This document shows, one piece after another, positions 8,641-16,994 of a stretch of 64,000 bases of DNA. The number at the start of each line of letters is the position of its first letter. The first letter of the stretch is position 1. Below the pieces are notes generated by a model. It saw only the letters and a list, made by a program, of their open reading frames with translations, was not told the DNA's origin and did not search any database. Position numbers and translations under genes: made by a program. The DNA is taken from assembly GCF_052145335.1 (NCBI RefSeq), contig NZ_JBKQOU010000128.1, forward strand, positions 1 through 64,000, written 5' to 3'. The DNA comes from Rhodoblastus sp052145335 (GTDB taxonomy: Bacteria; Pseudomonadota; Alphaproteobacteria; Rhizobiales; Beijerinckiaceae).

Positions 8641-8913
8641 TCAGGCCTTTTTGGCGAGCGCGGCGACGCTGGCAGTCAGGCGAGAAACCTTGCGCGAGGC
8701 GGTATTCCTGTGAACGATGCCCTTCTGGGCGGCGCGCATCAGGATCGGCTCGGCGACGCAGAGAGCTGTCTGCGCGGCCGTCTGATCGCCGGAGAGGATG
8801 GCCTCCTCGACCTTGCGGACGAAAGTGCGCATCTTGCTGCGGCGCTGACGGTTCACCGCGGTGCGGCGGGCGATCTGACGGACGGCCTTTTTAGCCGATT
8901 TGGTATTGGCCAT
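8641..8913 (-). CDS. rpsT: 30S ribosomal protein S20
   Basis: 90 residues, the standard length. S20 binds 16S rRNA early in 30S assembly. The lysine/arginine-rich N-terminus MANTKSAKKAVRQ and the long helical body with RRSKMRTFVRKVEEAI are diagnostic. It is a single-gene unit: promoter at 9009-9038, a leader of about 90 nt holding a stable hairpin, and its own terminator. E. coli S20 represses its own translation; whether the leader here has that role is inference. Confidence 0.97.
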   Translation of the reverse strand: MANTKSAKKAVRQIARRTAVNRQRRSKMRTFVRKVEEAILSGDQTAAQTALCVAEPILMRAAQKGIVHRNTASRKVSRLTASVAALAKKA

Positions 8914-8963
8914 GATTTTCCCCGGACGAAGCGCCGACCGAAAGTTTTTGGGCCGCGCAGTCG

Positions 8964-8996
8964 AAAAACGATGACGGCGCCATTTTGCAGGCGCCG
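8964..8996 (-). promoter_or_regulatory. Hairpin in rpsT leader / possible end of echA transcript
   Basis: CGGCGCC (8975-8981) and GGCGCCG (8990-8996) form a perfect 7-bp GC stem with an 8-nt loop; on the minus strand TCATCG and five T follow. It is downstream of the enoyl-CoA hydratase stop, so it could end that transcript, but it is also just after the rpsT promoter and thus near the 5' end of the rpsT mRNA. Confidence 0.45.
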
Positions 8997-9008
8997 CGAG
9001 TAGAGGGG

Positions 9009-9038
9009 CTTATAAGCGCGAAACGGGCGATCCGTCAA
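9009..9038 (-). promoter_or_regulatory. rpsT: Sigma-70 promoter of rpsT
   Basis: On the minus strand TTGACG (9033-9038), an 18-bp spacer and TATAAG (9009-9014). This is the closest match to the sigma-70 consensus that I noticed near a ribosomal protein gene here; transcription would begin near 9002, about 90 bases before the rpsT ATG. Confidence 0.6.
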
Positions 9039-9070
9039 CGCGCGATTTCGGGCGAGCGCGCGATTCCAGT

Positions 9071-9844
9071 TCAGCGGTCTCGGAAATGCGCGGGCCGCTT
9101 GGCGATAAACGCCGCCATGCCTTCCTTCTGGTCCTCGGTGGCGAAAGCGGCGTGGAAATTCCGCCTTTCGAATTTCACCCCCTGCGTCAGCGTCATTTCC
9201 TGCGCTGAATTGATGCAATCCTTGATCTGCATGGCGATGGGCAGCGACTTGTCCGCTATCGACGTCGCCGCCAGCATTGCCTCCTCGACTAGCTTGTCGG
9301 CGGGCACAATGCGCGCGACGAGCCCAGCCTTCTCCGCCTCCTGCGCATCCATCAGTCGGCCGGTGAGGCACATTTCCATGGCCTTGGCCTTGCCGACGGC
9401 CCTGGTCAGCCGCTGGGTTCCGCCCGCGCCGGGCATGATGCCGAGCTTGATCTCCGGCTGGCCGAACTTGGCGTTTTCCGCGGCGAGGATGTAATCGCAC
9501 ATCATAGCCAGTTCGCAGCCGCCGCCCAACGCGAAGCCCGCCACGGCGGCGATCGCCGGCTTGCGAAAAAAGGACAGCCTCTCCCAGCTGGCGATCGTGT
9601 CGCTGAGATAGGCGTCCATATAGGTCAGCGCCTGCAATTCCTTGATATCGGCGCCGGCGGCGAAAGCCTTTTCCGAACCGGTGAGAACCAGCGCGCCTAT
9701 GGCGCGATCTTTCTCGAAGTCGTCGAGCGCAACATTGAGTTCGGAGATCAGGGCCGAATTGAGCGCGTTCAGGGCTTTGGGCCGGTTAAGGCGAATGAGC
9801 CCTACGGCGCCGTGAACTTCGACGATGATGTTTTCATAATTCAT
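9071..9844 (-). CDS. Enoyl-CoA hydratase (crotonase family)
   Basis: 257 residues. Crotonase-fold enzyme that hydrates trans-2-enoyl-CoA, for example crotonyl-CoA to 3-hydroxybutyryl-CoA. Active-site blocks are complete: the AAGADIKEL oxyanion-hole loop, GGGCELAMMCD with the first catalytic glutamate, and KFGQPEIKLGIMPGAGGTQRL with the second. The ATG at 9844 has a GGAAAGGGCG site upstream; the frame is open further but unconserved. Similarity in length and motifs to short-chain crotonases makes a role in the crotonyl-CoA/3-hydroxybutyryl-CoA step of the ethylmalonyl-CoA pathway likely, but substrate range is inferred. Confidence 0.92.
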   Translation of the reverse strand: MNYENIIVEVHGAVGLIRLNRPKALNALNSALISELNVALDDFEKDRAIGALVLTGSEKAFAAGADIKELQALTYMDAYLSDTIASWERLSFFRKPAIAAVAGFALGGGCELAMMCDYILAAENAKFGQPEIKLGIMPGAGGTQRLTRAVGKAKAMEMCLTGRLMDAQEAEKAGLVARIVPADKLVEEAMLAATSIADKSLPIAMQIKDCINSAQEMTLTQGVKFERRNFHAAFATEDQKEGMAAFIAKRPAHFRDR

Positions 9845-9917
9845 GCAACGCCCTTTCCGGCTCGGTTGCCGAATGGTTAACGGAGCCGGAAAGATTTTGG
9901 AAGAGGGCCGGAACCCG

Positions 9918-9937
9918 GATCCGATTTCGATCGGATC
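9918..9937. repeat. Perfect 8-bp hairpin with TTCG loop
   Basis: GATCCGAT (9918-9925) and ATCGGATC (9930-9937) are perfectly complementary around TTCG, an unusually stable tetraloop on the plus strand. It lies between the cysK stop and the echA start. On the minus strand no T-run follows, so it is not a typical terminator for cysK; a role as processing or translation-control element in a cysK-echA transcript is possible. Confidence 0.45.
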
Positions 9938-9968
9938 AGAGTTGTTTGTTTTAATGGGCTTTTGGAAA

Positions 9969-10952
9969 TTAAAGCCCGTCGAAAAGAGCCGTCGACAGAT
10001 AGCGTTCGGCGAAGGAGGGAATGATGATGACGATGTTCTTTCCTTCTGAACTCGGCCGCGCCGCGACCTGCAGCGCCGCCGCCACGGCGGCGCCGGAGGA
10101 AATGCCGACTGGAATGCCTTCGATCCGCGCAACATGCCGCGCCGTCTCGAGCGCCGTCGCGCTGTCGATGGTGACGACCTCGTCAATTACGCCACGATCG
10201 AGGACAGGCGGCACGAAACCGGCGCCAATACCCTGAATCTTGTGCGGGCCGGGCTGGCCGCCGGAGAGGACCGGCGATTCCACCGGTTCGACCGCGATCA
10301 TTTTTACGCCAGGCTTACGCGCCTTGAGCACTTCGCCGACGCCGGTGATGGTGCCGCCGGTGCCGACGCCGGAAATCACGATATCCACGCCCCCATCGGT
10401 GTCGTTCCAGATTTCCTCCGCCGTGGTGCGGCGGTGAATATCGGGATTGGCGGGATTTTCGAACTGCGCGGGGGAAACGGCGCCCGGAGTCGCGGCGACC
10501 AGTTCGACGGCTTTGGCGATCGCGCCTTTCATGCCCTGCGCGGCAGGGGTAAGAACCAGTTCAGCGCCAAGAAGAGCCAGCATTTTACGTCGTTCGATCG
10601 ACATCGATTCCGGCATGACCAATTGCAGCTTGTAGCCGCGCGCCGCCGCGACAAAGGCCAGGGCGATACCGGTATTGCCCGAGGTCGGTTCGATCAGAAC
10701 GGTCTTGCCGGGCTCAATCTTTCCCTGGGCTTCAAGCGCGTCGATCATCGCGACGCCGATACGGTCCTTGACCGAGGCGATCGGGTTGAAGAATTCCAGC
10801 TTGGCGAGCAAGTTGGCCTTGACCCCGCGCTCGGCGGCGATCCGGTTTAAACGCACCAGCGGCGTATCGCCGATCGTATCGGTGATGGAATCATAAATCT
10901 TTCCGCGTCCCGGCGCTTTGGCCGTGGTGTCAGGCTTGATGGCGTAGGTCAT
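9969..10952 (-). CDS. cysK: Cysteine synthase A (O-acetylserine sulfhydrylase)
   Basis: 327 residues. PLP enzyme that makes L-cysteine from O-acetylserine and sulfide in the cytoplasm. The PLP lysine is K62 in NPIASVKDR; the substrate loop SGNTG follows at 91-95 and the phosphate-binding glycine loop GVGTGGTITG lies in the second domain. The C-terminal half shows the KIQGIGAGFVP segment typical of CysK. Start ATG at 10952. Transcribed alone or with the downstream hydratase (124-bp gap containing a hairpin). Confidence 0.95.
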   Translation of the reverse strand: MTYAIKPDTTAKAPGRGKIYDSITDTIGDTPLVRLNRIAAERGVKANLLAKLEFFNPIASVKDRIGVAMIDALEAQGKIEPGKTVLIEPTSGNTGIALAFVAAARGYKLQLVMPESMSIERRKMLALLGAELVLTPAAQGMKGAIAKAVELVAATPGAVSPAQFENPANPDIHRRTTAEEIWNDTDGGVDIVISGVGTGGTITGVGEVLKARKPGVKMIAVEPVESPVLSGGQPGPHKIQGIGAGFVPPVLDRGVIDEVVTIDSATALETARHVARIEGIPVGISSGAAVAAALQVAARPSSEGKNIVIIIPSFAERYLSTALFDGL

Positions 10953-11070
10953 TTCTCTGCTCCATTAGGCGCTTGGCGCCCTTTCCAGGGTCTATCCGGG
11001 CCAGACTAACAAAGCTGACAAAATCTGTCGACTAATGACTCTCGCAAAGAAATGGGTCCCTCCGATGCAT

Positions 11071-11532
11071 TCAGACAGAGCCAGCGCCCTTCTCCGTCGA
11101 GCCGAAACCGCCTTCTCCGCGGCGAGTCGCCGAAACTTCCTCCGCGAGGGTCAATCGCGCCTGCGTCACTGGGGCAATAACGAGTTGGGCGATGCGGGCG
11201 CCGCGCGCGATCTCGAACGACTTGTCACCGTGATTGATGAGAATGACGCCAATTTCGCCGCGATAATCGCTATCGATCGTGCCGGGCGCGTTCAGCACGG
11301 TGACTCCGTGATTGAGGGCGAGCCCCGAACGCGGCCGCGCCTGCGCTTCGTAACCGGCGGCCAGTTCCATAACCAGTCCGGTCGGGATCAGGGCGCGACC
11401 TCCCGGAGGCAAGAGCAGGGGTGCGTCGGCTGGAACGGCGGCGACCAGATCAAGACCCGCCGCGCCAGCGCTTTGATAGACCGGAAGCGGCAGGCCCTCC
11501 GCGTGGGGCAGGCGCTTGAACTTGATTTCCAC
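11071..11532 (-). CDS. dut: Deoxyuridine 5'-triphosphate nucleotidohydrolase
   Basis: 153 residues, a standard trimeric dUTPase, which converts dUTP to dUMP and pyrophosphate. The five motifs are present: SAGAAGLDL, RPRSGLALNHG, NAPGTIDSDYRGEIGVIL, RIAQLVI, and the C-terminal RGEGGFGSTEKG that closes over the active site. The start is GTG at 11532, directly abutting the coaBC stop (TAG then GTG), so translation is probably coupled. coaBC-dut is a common order in proteobacteria. Confidence 0.96.
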   Translation of the reverse strand: MEIKFKRLPHAEGLPLPVYQSAGAAGLDLVAAVPADAPLLLPPGGRALIPTGLVMELAAGYEAQARPRSGLALNHGVTVLNAPGTIDSDYRGEIGVILINHGDKSFEIARGARIAQLVIAPVTQARLTLAEEVSATRRGEGGFGSTEKGAGSV

Positions 11533-12780
11533 CTAAACGCTCCCAAACTTTGCTAGATTTTGCCCCAGATGGTGCACGAGCCGGCGCGCCGCCGCGTCCT
11601 TGTCTAGTTTAGGCCAAGCCGTCTCTCCACCGGCGCTCACCAGCACCATGGTGTTTTCGTCGCCGCCCATGACCCCTGCGGCCTCGCTAACGTCATTGGC
11701 CACGATCAGGTCGCAGCCCTTGCGCGCGAGTTTTTCACGCGCATGGTCGATCAGATTTTCGGTTTCGGCGGCGAAACCGACGACCAGCGGCGGACGGTCT
11801 TTAGAACGGCGCGCCACGCCGGCGAGAATATCAGGATTTTCGACCAGATTCAGAGGGGGAGGGGCGCCGCCGCTCTTCTTGATCTTCTGGCTGCTGCCGC
11901 CATCGACGCGCCAGTCGGCAACAGCCGCGGCGGCGATGAAAATGTCGCAAGGCAGAGCGGCCTCGACCGCCGCCGCCATTTCGCGAGCCGTCTCAACGCG
12001 CACGAGAGCGACGCGCTGCGGCGTTTCAAGCGCAACAGGACCGGAAATCAGGGTGACCTCCGCACCCGCCTCGCTCGCCGCTTTGGCAATGGCGTAGCCC
12101 TGCTTGCCGGATGAGCGATTCGCGATATAGCGGATCGGATCGATCGGCTCGTGCGTCGGCCCGGCGGTGACCACGATTTTTTTTCCCGTCAAAAGCTTGA
12201 CCGTCAAAGGCTTGGCCGAACCTTCGCTCCGCTCCAGAACGCCGACAATGACCGCGAAAATTTCTTCTGGCTCGGCCATGCGGCCGGGACCATATTCCCC
12301 GCAAGCCATCACCCCGTCGTTAGGCCCGATGAACATCATCCCGTCGGCCCGCAATCGGGCGAGATTGCGCTGAGTTGCAGGGTGGGTCCACATCCGCCAG
12401 TTCATCGCAGGCGCGGCGATCGCGGGCTTGTCCGAGGCGAGCAGCAGCGTCGAGGCAAGATCGTTGGCGAGGCCCTGCGCCGCCTTGGCGAGAAAATCGG
12501 CGGTGGCCGGCGCGACGACGATCAAGTTGGCCTGCCGGCTCAGCTGGATATGGCCCATTTCGGTTTCGTCGGTCAGCGAGAACAAATCCTCGTAAACCTT
12601 GTTTTCGGAAATACTCGCCAGCGAAAGAGACGTGACGAATTCGCTGCCGGCCTTGGTCAGGACGACGCGGACCTGCACTTCCGCTTTACGTAACAGCCGT
12701 ATCAGCTCGAGGCTTTTGTAGGCGGCTATGCCGCCGCCGACAATCAGCAGGATGGACGGGTTTTTCGTGGGCGTCGCCAT
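11533..12780 (-). CDS. coaBC: Bifunctional phosphopantothenoylcysteine decarboxylase / phosphopantothenate-cysteine ligase
   Basis: 415 residues. It catalyses two steps of coenzyme A synthesis. The N-terminal FMN-dependent CoaC domain (about 1-190) has GGGIAAYKSLELIRLL, the APAMNWRMW substrate motif and the ACGEYGPGRMAEP cysteine loop. The CTP-dependent CoaB domain follows with VTAGPTHEPIDPIRYIANRS and a RPPLVVGFAAET strand. Both halves are intact. ATG at 12780. Forms a tight pair with dut and lies 13 bp after ubiB, so ubiE-ubiB-coaBC-dut may be one transcript. Confidence 0.95.
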   Translation of the reverse strand: MATPTKNPSILLIVGGGIAAYKSLELIRLLRKAEVQVRVVLTKAGSEFVTSLSLASISENKVYEDLFSLTDETEMGHIQLSRQANLIVVAPATADFLAKAAQGLANDLASTLLLASDKPAIAAPAMNWRMWTHPATQRNLARLRADGMMFIGPNDGVMACGEYGPGRMAEPEEIFAVIVGVLERSEGSAKPLTVKLLTGKKIVVTAGPTHEPIDPIRYIANRSSGKQGYAIAKAASEAGAEVTLISGPVALETPQRVALVRVETAREMAAAVEAALPCDIFIAAAAVADWRVDGGSSQKIKKSGGAPPPLNLVENPDILAGVARRSKDRPPLVVGFAAETENLIDHAREKLARKGCDLIVANDVSEAAGVMGGDENTMVLVSAGGETAWPKLDKDAAARRLVHHLGQNLAKFGSV

Positions 12781-12793
12781 AGCGGGCGTCTCC

Positions 12794-14353
12794 TCAGCGC
12801 CAGAGCAGCAGAAGGATTAGCAACAAAAAAAGAGCGAAACCATAGCGCCAGAATCGCTGGCCTGCCGACTGCGCCGCTCCTAATGCGGCCACCGTCTGCG
12901 GGGCCAGAGTCAGGCCGCGTTCCGTAATCGTCTCGAATCTCTCGACGATCCGGCCCGCGCGCGTCAGCATGTCCGGCGTTTGCGCCGCCACATGCGCCAA
13001 GGCGGCAAGGCTGTGGCCGGCGTCCGCCATTTTCCCTCGCGGACCGAGATTATCCTCCATCCAGCTTCGCACCACCGGCTCGGCCGTGGACCACATGTCG
13101 AGGCGAGGATCGAGCGAGCGCGCCACGCCTTCGACCACCACCATGGTCTTTTGCAGCATGACCAGTTCGATCCGCGTCCGCATGTCGAAAAGCGCGGTGA
13201 TCTCGAACAGCAGGGTCAAAAGCCTGGCCATCGAGATTTCATCGGCGCGACGCGAATGGATCGGCTCGCCGACGGCGCGGATCGCCTGCGCGAAATCATC
13301 GACCCGGTAATGCGCCGGCACATAACCCGCCTCGAAATGCACTTCCGCTACGCGCTTATAATCCCGGGTGATGAAACCGTAGAGGATTTCCGCCAGGAAA
13401 CGTCGTTCCTTCAGCCCGAGCCGCCCCATAATGCCGAAATCCACCGCCGCCAGCCGGCCTTCAGGTGTCAGGAACAGGTTGCCGGGGTGCATGTCGGCGT
13501 GAAAAAAGCCATCGCGGACCGCATGACGCAGAAAAGACTGGATCAGGGTGCGGCCGATTCGTGGCAGGTCGGCTCCGCTGCGACGCAATGCCTCGACATC
13601 GGAAAGCGGAATGCCGTCGATCCACTCCAGCGTCAGGACTTCGCGGGCGCAGCGGTCCCAATCCACCTTGGGGACGAGAAAATCGTCGTCGCCCTCGGTA
13701 TTTTCGGCGAATTCCGAGGCGGCGGCGGCCTCCAACCGGAAATCCATCTCGATCTTGACCGAACGAGCGAGGGTTTCTACGACGCCGACCGGATTAAGCC
13801 GTTCCGCTTCTGGCGAGATTCTTTCCGCCATTCGTGCGGCGAAAAACATGTCGCCGAGATCGCGCCGAAACCGGCGTTCTATGCCCGGCCGCAGGACTTT
13901 TACCGCGACGGGTTTTGTCTTGGCGTCCTCAACGATCGTCGCGCGATGCACCTGCGCCACTGAGGCCGCGGCCACCGGCTCGCTAAGGTCCGTAAAAACA
14001 TCTGAAAGGGGCCGCGCAAAAGCCTTTTCGATGACGCCCACCGCCACATCATGAGAAAACGGCTCCATCCGGTCCTGCAGGGCCTCAAGCTCACGCGCCA
14101 CATCTACTCCGACCACGTCGGGACGCGTCGCCAGCGTTTGGCCGAGCTTGACATAAGAAGGCCCGAGCTTGGCGATGGCCGGCGCCAGCCGCTCCAAGCC
14201 GCCGTCACGACGTGCGACCAACGCTGCCATCGCCAAAGCCAGCCGCGCTTCGGTCGGCAAATCGGACGGGTCGACGCCGGAAAATACGCCTTCGCGCGCC
14301 AGAATGAAGCCGGCGCGGCCGAGCCGCAGGACATGGCCGAGAGATGCCAACAC
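12794..14353 (-). CDS. ubiB: UbiB-family ubiquinone biosynthesis protein
   Basis: 519 residues. Atypical protein-kinase-like ATPase that helps ubiquinone synthesis at the membrane. The KxGQ motif is in GPSYVKLGQTLATRPD; then come the AAASVAQVHRA alanine-rich loop, the VAVKVLRP lysine, and the HADMHPGNLF and AVDFGIMG catalytic and metal motifs. Two C-terminal hydrophobic segments (GFALFLLLILLLLW at the very end) anchor it in the membrane. The start is GTG at 14353, 17 bp after the ubiE stop. ubiE-ubiB adjacency supports the role. Confidence 0.94.
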   Translation of the reverse strand: MLASLGHVLRLGRAGFILAREGVFSGVDPSDLPTEARLALAMAALVARRDGGLERLAPAIAKLGPSYVKLGQTLATRPDVVGVDVARELEALQDRMEPFSHDVAVGVIEKAFARPLSDVFTDLSEPVAAASVAQVHRATIVEDAKTKPVAVKVLRPGIERRFRRDLGDMFFAARMAERISPEAERLNPVGVVETLARSVKIEMDFRLEAAAASEFAENTEGDDDFLVPKVDWDRCAREVLTLEWIDGIPLSDVEALRRSGADLPRIGRTLIQSFLRHAVRDGFFHADMHPGNLFLTPEGRLAAVDFGIMGRLGLKERRFLAEILYGFITRDYKRVAEVHFEAGYVPAHYRVDDFAQAIRAVGEPIHSRRADEISMARLLTLLFEITALFDMRTRIELVMLQKTMVVVEGVARSLDPRLDMWSTAEPVVRSWMEDNLGPRGKMADAGHSLAALAHVAAQTPDMLTRAGRIVERFETITERGLTLAPQTVAALGAAQSAGQRFWRYGFALFLLLILLLLWR

Positions 14354-14370
14354 GGATTACGCCCGATCTC

Positions 14371-15174
14371 TTATAATTTCCAGCCGGAATGAATGGCGAC
14401 GACCCCGCCGGTCAGGCGGGTGAAGCCGACCCGCTGAAACCCTGCCCTTTCGATCATCGCGGCGAATTCCTCGGCCGAGGGGAATTGGCGGATCGATTCG
14501 ACAAGATAGCGATAGGGCTCCGCTTCGCCAGCGACGAGGCGGCCGATCAGCGGAATCATCGAGAAGGAGTAGGTTTCATAGATTTTAGCGAGCACGGGCG
14601 CCTCGACATGGGAAAATTCGAGGCAAAGAAAGCGACCGCCGCGCTTGAGCGTGCGATAAGCTTCAGCCAAAGCTTTTTCGATACGGGGCACGTTGCGAAT
14701 GCCGAACGCGATCGTATAGGCGTCGAATTCATTCGACGGAAGAGGCAGATCCTCGGCATTGGCTTCGACAAAGGTCAATTGTTCGCCAAAACCCTTCTTT
14801 TCCGCCCTTTCGCGCCCCACCGCCAGCATGTCGCCATTGATGTCGAGGACGGTGACCCTGGTTTGCGGACCGCCGGCCCGCGCCACACGAATGGCGACGT
14901 CGCCGGTGCCGCCCGCCACATCGAGATGGTTGAACGGCGCCCGTCGTGAAGGATGCACCTTGCCGACCAGCACGTCTTTCCAGACGCGATGCAGGCCGCC
15001 GGACATCAGATCGTTCATCATGTCGTAGCGATGCGCGACCTTGTGGAACACGTCATTGACCAGTCCCTGCTTTTCGCCGAGCGGAACTTGCGAATAGCCG
15101 AAATGGGTGCTGGCCTCGCCGTTCTGGCTCGCGCCCGTATCTTGCGTCGAGCCTGGCGATTGGGCGTCTTGCAT
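14371..15174 (-). CDS. ubiE: Ubiquinone/menaquinone C-methyltransferase
   Basis: 267 residues. SAM-dependent C-methylation of the benzoquinol ring in ubiquinone synthesis. Visible motifs: FHKVAHRYDMMNDLMSGGLH near the N-terminus, the SAM loop LDVAGGTGDVAIR, DINGDML, and the family blocks YTIAFGIRNVP and FLCLEFSHVEAP; the tail FTRLTGGVVAIHSGWKL is conserved. I chose the ATG at 15174 because a GGAG site lies 8 bases upstream; the GTG at 15183 would put that site on top of the start. Divergent from mutM. Confidence 0.94.
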   Translation of the reverse strand: MQDAQSPGSTQDTGASQNGEASTHFGYSQVPLGEKQGLVNDVFHKVAHRYDMMNDLMSGGLHRVWKDVLVGKVHPSRRAPFNHLDVAGGTGDVAIRVARAGGPQTRVTVLDINGDMLAVGRERAEKKGFGEQLTFVEANAEDLPLPSNEFDAYTIAFGIRNVPRIEKALAEAYRTLKRGGRFLCLEFSHVEAPVLAKIYETYSFSMIPLIGRLVAGEAEPYRYLVESIRQFPSAEEFAAMIERAGFQRVGFTRLTGGVVAIHSGWKL

Positions 15175-15262
15175 CTTGTCCACTCCCGAAACGGGCGGAC
15201 CATAGCGCGGCCGCTCGCGGATGGCTATCTATCGGGCAACAGAGAGAAATGAAAGGGACGAA

Positions 15263-16147
15263 ATGCCCGAATTGCCGGAGGTCGAAACAGTGCGGCGCGG
15301 CCTGGCGCCGGCTATGGTCGGCGCGCGCATTTTACGCGTGGAATTGCGGCGGCCCGATCTGCGCTTTCCCTTTCCGCCAGATTTCGCCGAAAATCTGCAA
15401 GGACGACGAATCATCGGGCTGAACCGCCGCGCGAAATATCTGATCGCGCCGCTCGACGACGGCGCGGCGCTGATCGCGCATCTGGGCATGAGCGGCGCTT
15501 TTCGCATCGAAACCCCTGACGACGCCTGCGCCGAACCTCCGGGCGCCTTCGCTTTGCCACGCTCGAAGAACCCGGCGCATGATCACGTCATCCTGCATGT
15601 CGAGAATGCGCGGGTGATCTACAATGATCCGCGCCGCTTCGGCTTCATGACTCTTGCTCGGGAAGCAGAGCTGGAGGCGCATCCCTTTTTCGCCGAACTC
15701 GGCGTCGAGCCGCTATCCAATGTTTTCGACGCCGGGATCTTGGCAAAGCTTTTCGCGGGAAGGAAAACGCCGCTCAAATCCGCCCTTCTCGACCAGAAAT
15801 TGGTCGCCGGACTCGGAAACATCTATGTTTGCGAGGCGCTGCACCGTTCCGGCCTGTCGCCCACCCGCCCGGCTGGCGATCTGGTCAAGGCCAATGGTGC
15901 GCCCGCCAGGGCAGCAGAAAAGCTTGTCCGCGCCATTCGCAATGTGCTGGAGGAGGCCGTCGCGGCCGGCGGCTCATCGCTGCGCGACCATCGCCAGGCC
16001 GACGGCTCGCTCGGCTATTTCCAGCATCAATTTCATGTTTACGGGCGCACCGGCGAAGCTTGCGCAAAGCCCTCCTGTAGGGGGACAATCGTTCGACAGA
16101 CTCAAAATGGTCGTTCGACCTTTTTTTGCCCGACATGCCAGAACTGA
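15263..16147 (+). CDS. mutM: Formamidopyrimidine-DNA glycosylase
   Basis: 294 residues. Removes 8-oxoguanine and formamidopyrimidines and nicks the abasic site. The catalytic P2-E3 follow the initiator Met in MPELPEVETVRRG; the lysine of LNRRAKYL supplies the second catalytic residue. The helix-two-turn-helix includes the LVAGLGNIYVCEAL block, and the C-terminal zinc finger has CAKPSCRG and FFCPTCQN. The frame is open upstream, but only the ATG at 15263 exposes the proline needed for catalysis; AAAGGGACG precedes it. Divergent from ubiE. Confidence 0.97.
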   Translation: MPELPEVETVRRGLAPAMVGARILRVELRRPDLRFPFPPDFAENLQGRRIIGLNRRAKYLIAPLDDGAALIAHLGMSGAFRIETPDDACAEPPGAFALPRSKNPAHDHVILHVENARVIYNDPRRFGFMTLAREAELEAHPFFAELGVEPLSNVFDAGILAKLFAGRKTPLKSALLDQKLVAGLGNIYVCEALHRSGLSPTRPAGDLVKANGAPARAAEKLVRAIRNVLEEAVAAGGSSLRDHRQADGSLGYFQHQFHVYGRTGEACAKPSCRGTIVRQTQNGRSTFFCPTCQN

Positions 16148-16163
16148 TCTCAGGAGAGAGCCA

Positions 16164-16994
16164 TTGGCGAAAACGGCGATTGGTTTTGAAACCATGCTGA
16201 GGTTTCTTGGCGGAGCCCCAAAAAAGGCGGTCAGCGAAATCCAGATCGCGCACCGGGGAGCGACTTTCCGCATCGCGCTCAAACGGGTGGCGACGGCGCG
16301 CCGGCTTACGCTCCGTGTACGCGCCGCGACGCGCGACATCGTTCTGACCATGCCGCTCCGCGCCGGTTTGCGCCAAGCCCAGGAATTCGCGCAAAATCAC
16401 GCCGATTGGATCGCCCAGCGCCTCGAGCGGCTACCGCAGCGCCTGCCTTTCGAGCCTGGCGCAAGTATCTTTCTGCGCGACGTTGAGCATGTGCTTCGTC
16501 ACGACACGAGTCGTCGAGAAGCAGGCGAAAGACGCGGCGCCGTTTGGCTGGAGCAGAAGGATGGAATTCCAGCCCTTTGCGCCGGCGGAGATCCGGCACA
16601 TTTCGAGCGGAGAATCTTGGATTTTCTGCGTCGCGAGGCGCGACGCGATCTCGAGCAGGCCGTGCGACGTCACGCGGCGGCTGTGGGACGCGCCCCTATT
16701 GCGCTTTCCCTGCGCGATACATCTAGCCGCTGGGGCTCCTGCTCCGCCAAGGGCGCGCTGAATTTTTCCTGGCGGCTGATCATGGCGCCGCCCTTCGTCC
16801 TGGATTATCTCGCGGCGCATGAAACGGCGCATCTGCGCCATCACGACCATTCAGAAAAATTCTGGGCCCTTACCAAAAGCCTCTGTCCCCGAACTGAACT
16901 GGCGGAAGCCTGGCTGAAGGCGCATGGCGCAAAATTGCACCGTTACGGACGCCGTCCGCAGGCTGACGGAGATGAGGACGTCAACGGCGAATGA
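16164..16994 (+). CDS. YgjP/SprT-like zinc metallopeptidase (DUF45)
   Basis: 276 residues. The protein has the HETAHLRHHDHSEKFW motif (HExxH with a downstream His/Glu) of the YgjP-like metal-dependent hydrolases, preceded by a DTSSRWGSCSAKGALNFSWR block that is the family hallmark. The N-terminal third is a beta-rich region with many Arg. TTG at 16164 is the probable start because AGGAGAG lies 5 bases upstream; the ATG at 16194 has no such site. It follows mutM by 16 bp and ends tail-to-tail with trmB, overlapping it by 14 bp. Cellular substrate unknown. Confidence 0.85.
   Translation: MAKTAIGFETMLRFLGGAPKKAVSEIQIAHRGATFRIALKRVATARRLTLRVRAATRDIVLTMPLRAGLRQAQEFAQNHADWIAQRLERLPQRLPFEPGASIFLRDVEHVLRHDTSRREAGERRGAVWLEQKDGIPALCAGGDPAHFERRILDFLRREARRDLEQAVRRHAAAVGRAPIALSLRDTSSRWGSCSAKGALNFSWRLIMAPPFVLDYLAAHETAHLRHHDHSEKFWALTKSLCPRTELAEAWLKAHGAKLHRYGRRPQADGDEDVNGE

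Noticed and set aside
8853..9500. 215-codon Arg/Gly-rich frame across the echA-rpsT junction
   Set aside because: It is echA and rpsT read out of frame; both true genes have complete motifs.
13461..14103. Long frames antisense to ubiB
   Set aside because: High-GC codon structure produces open antisense frames; ubiB is intact with all motifs on the minus strand.
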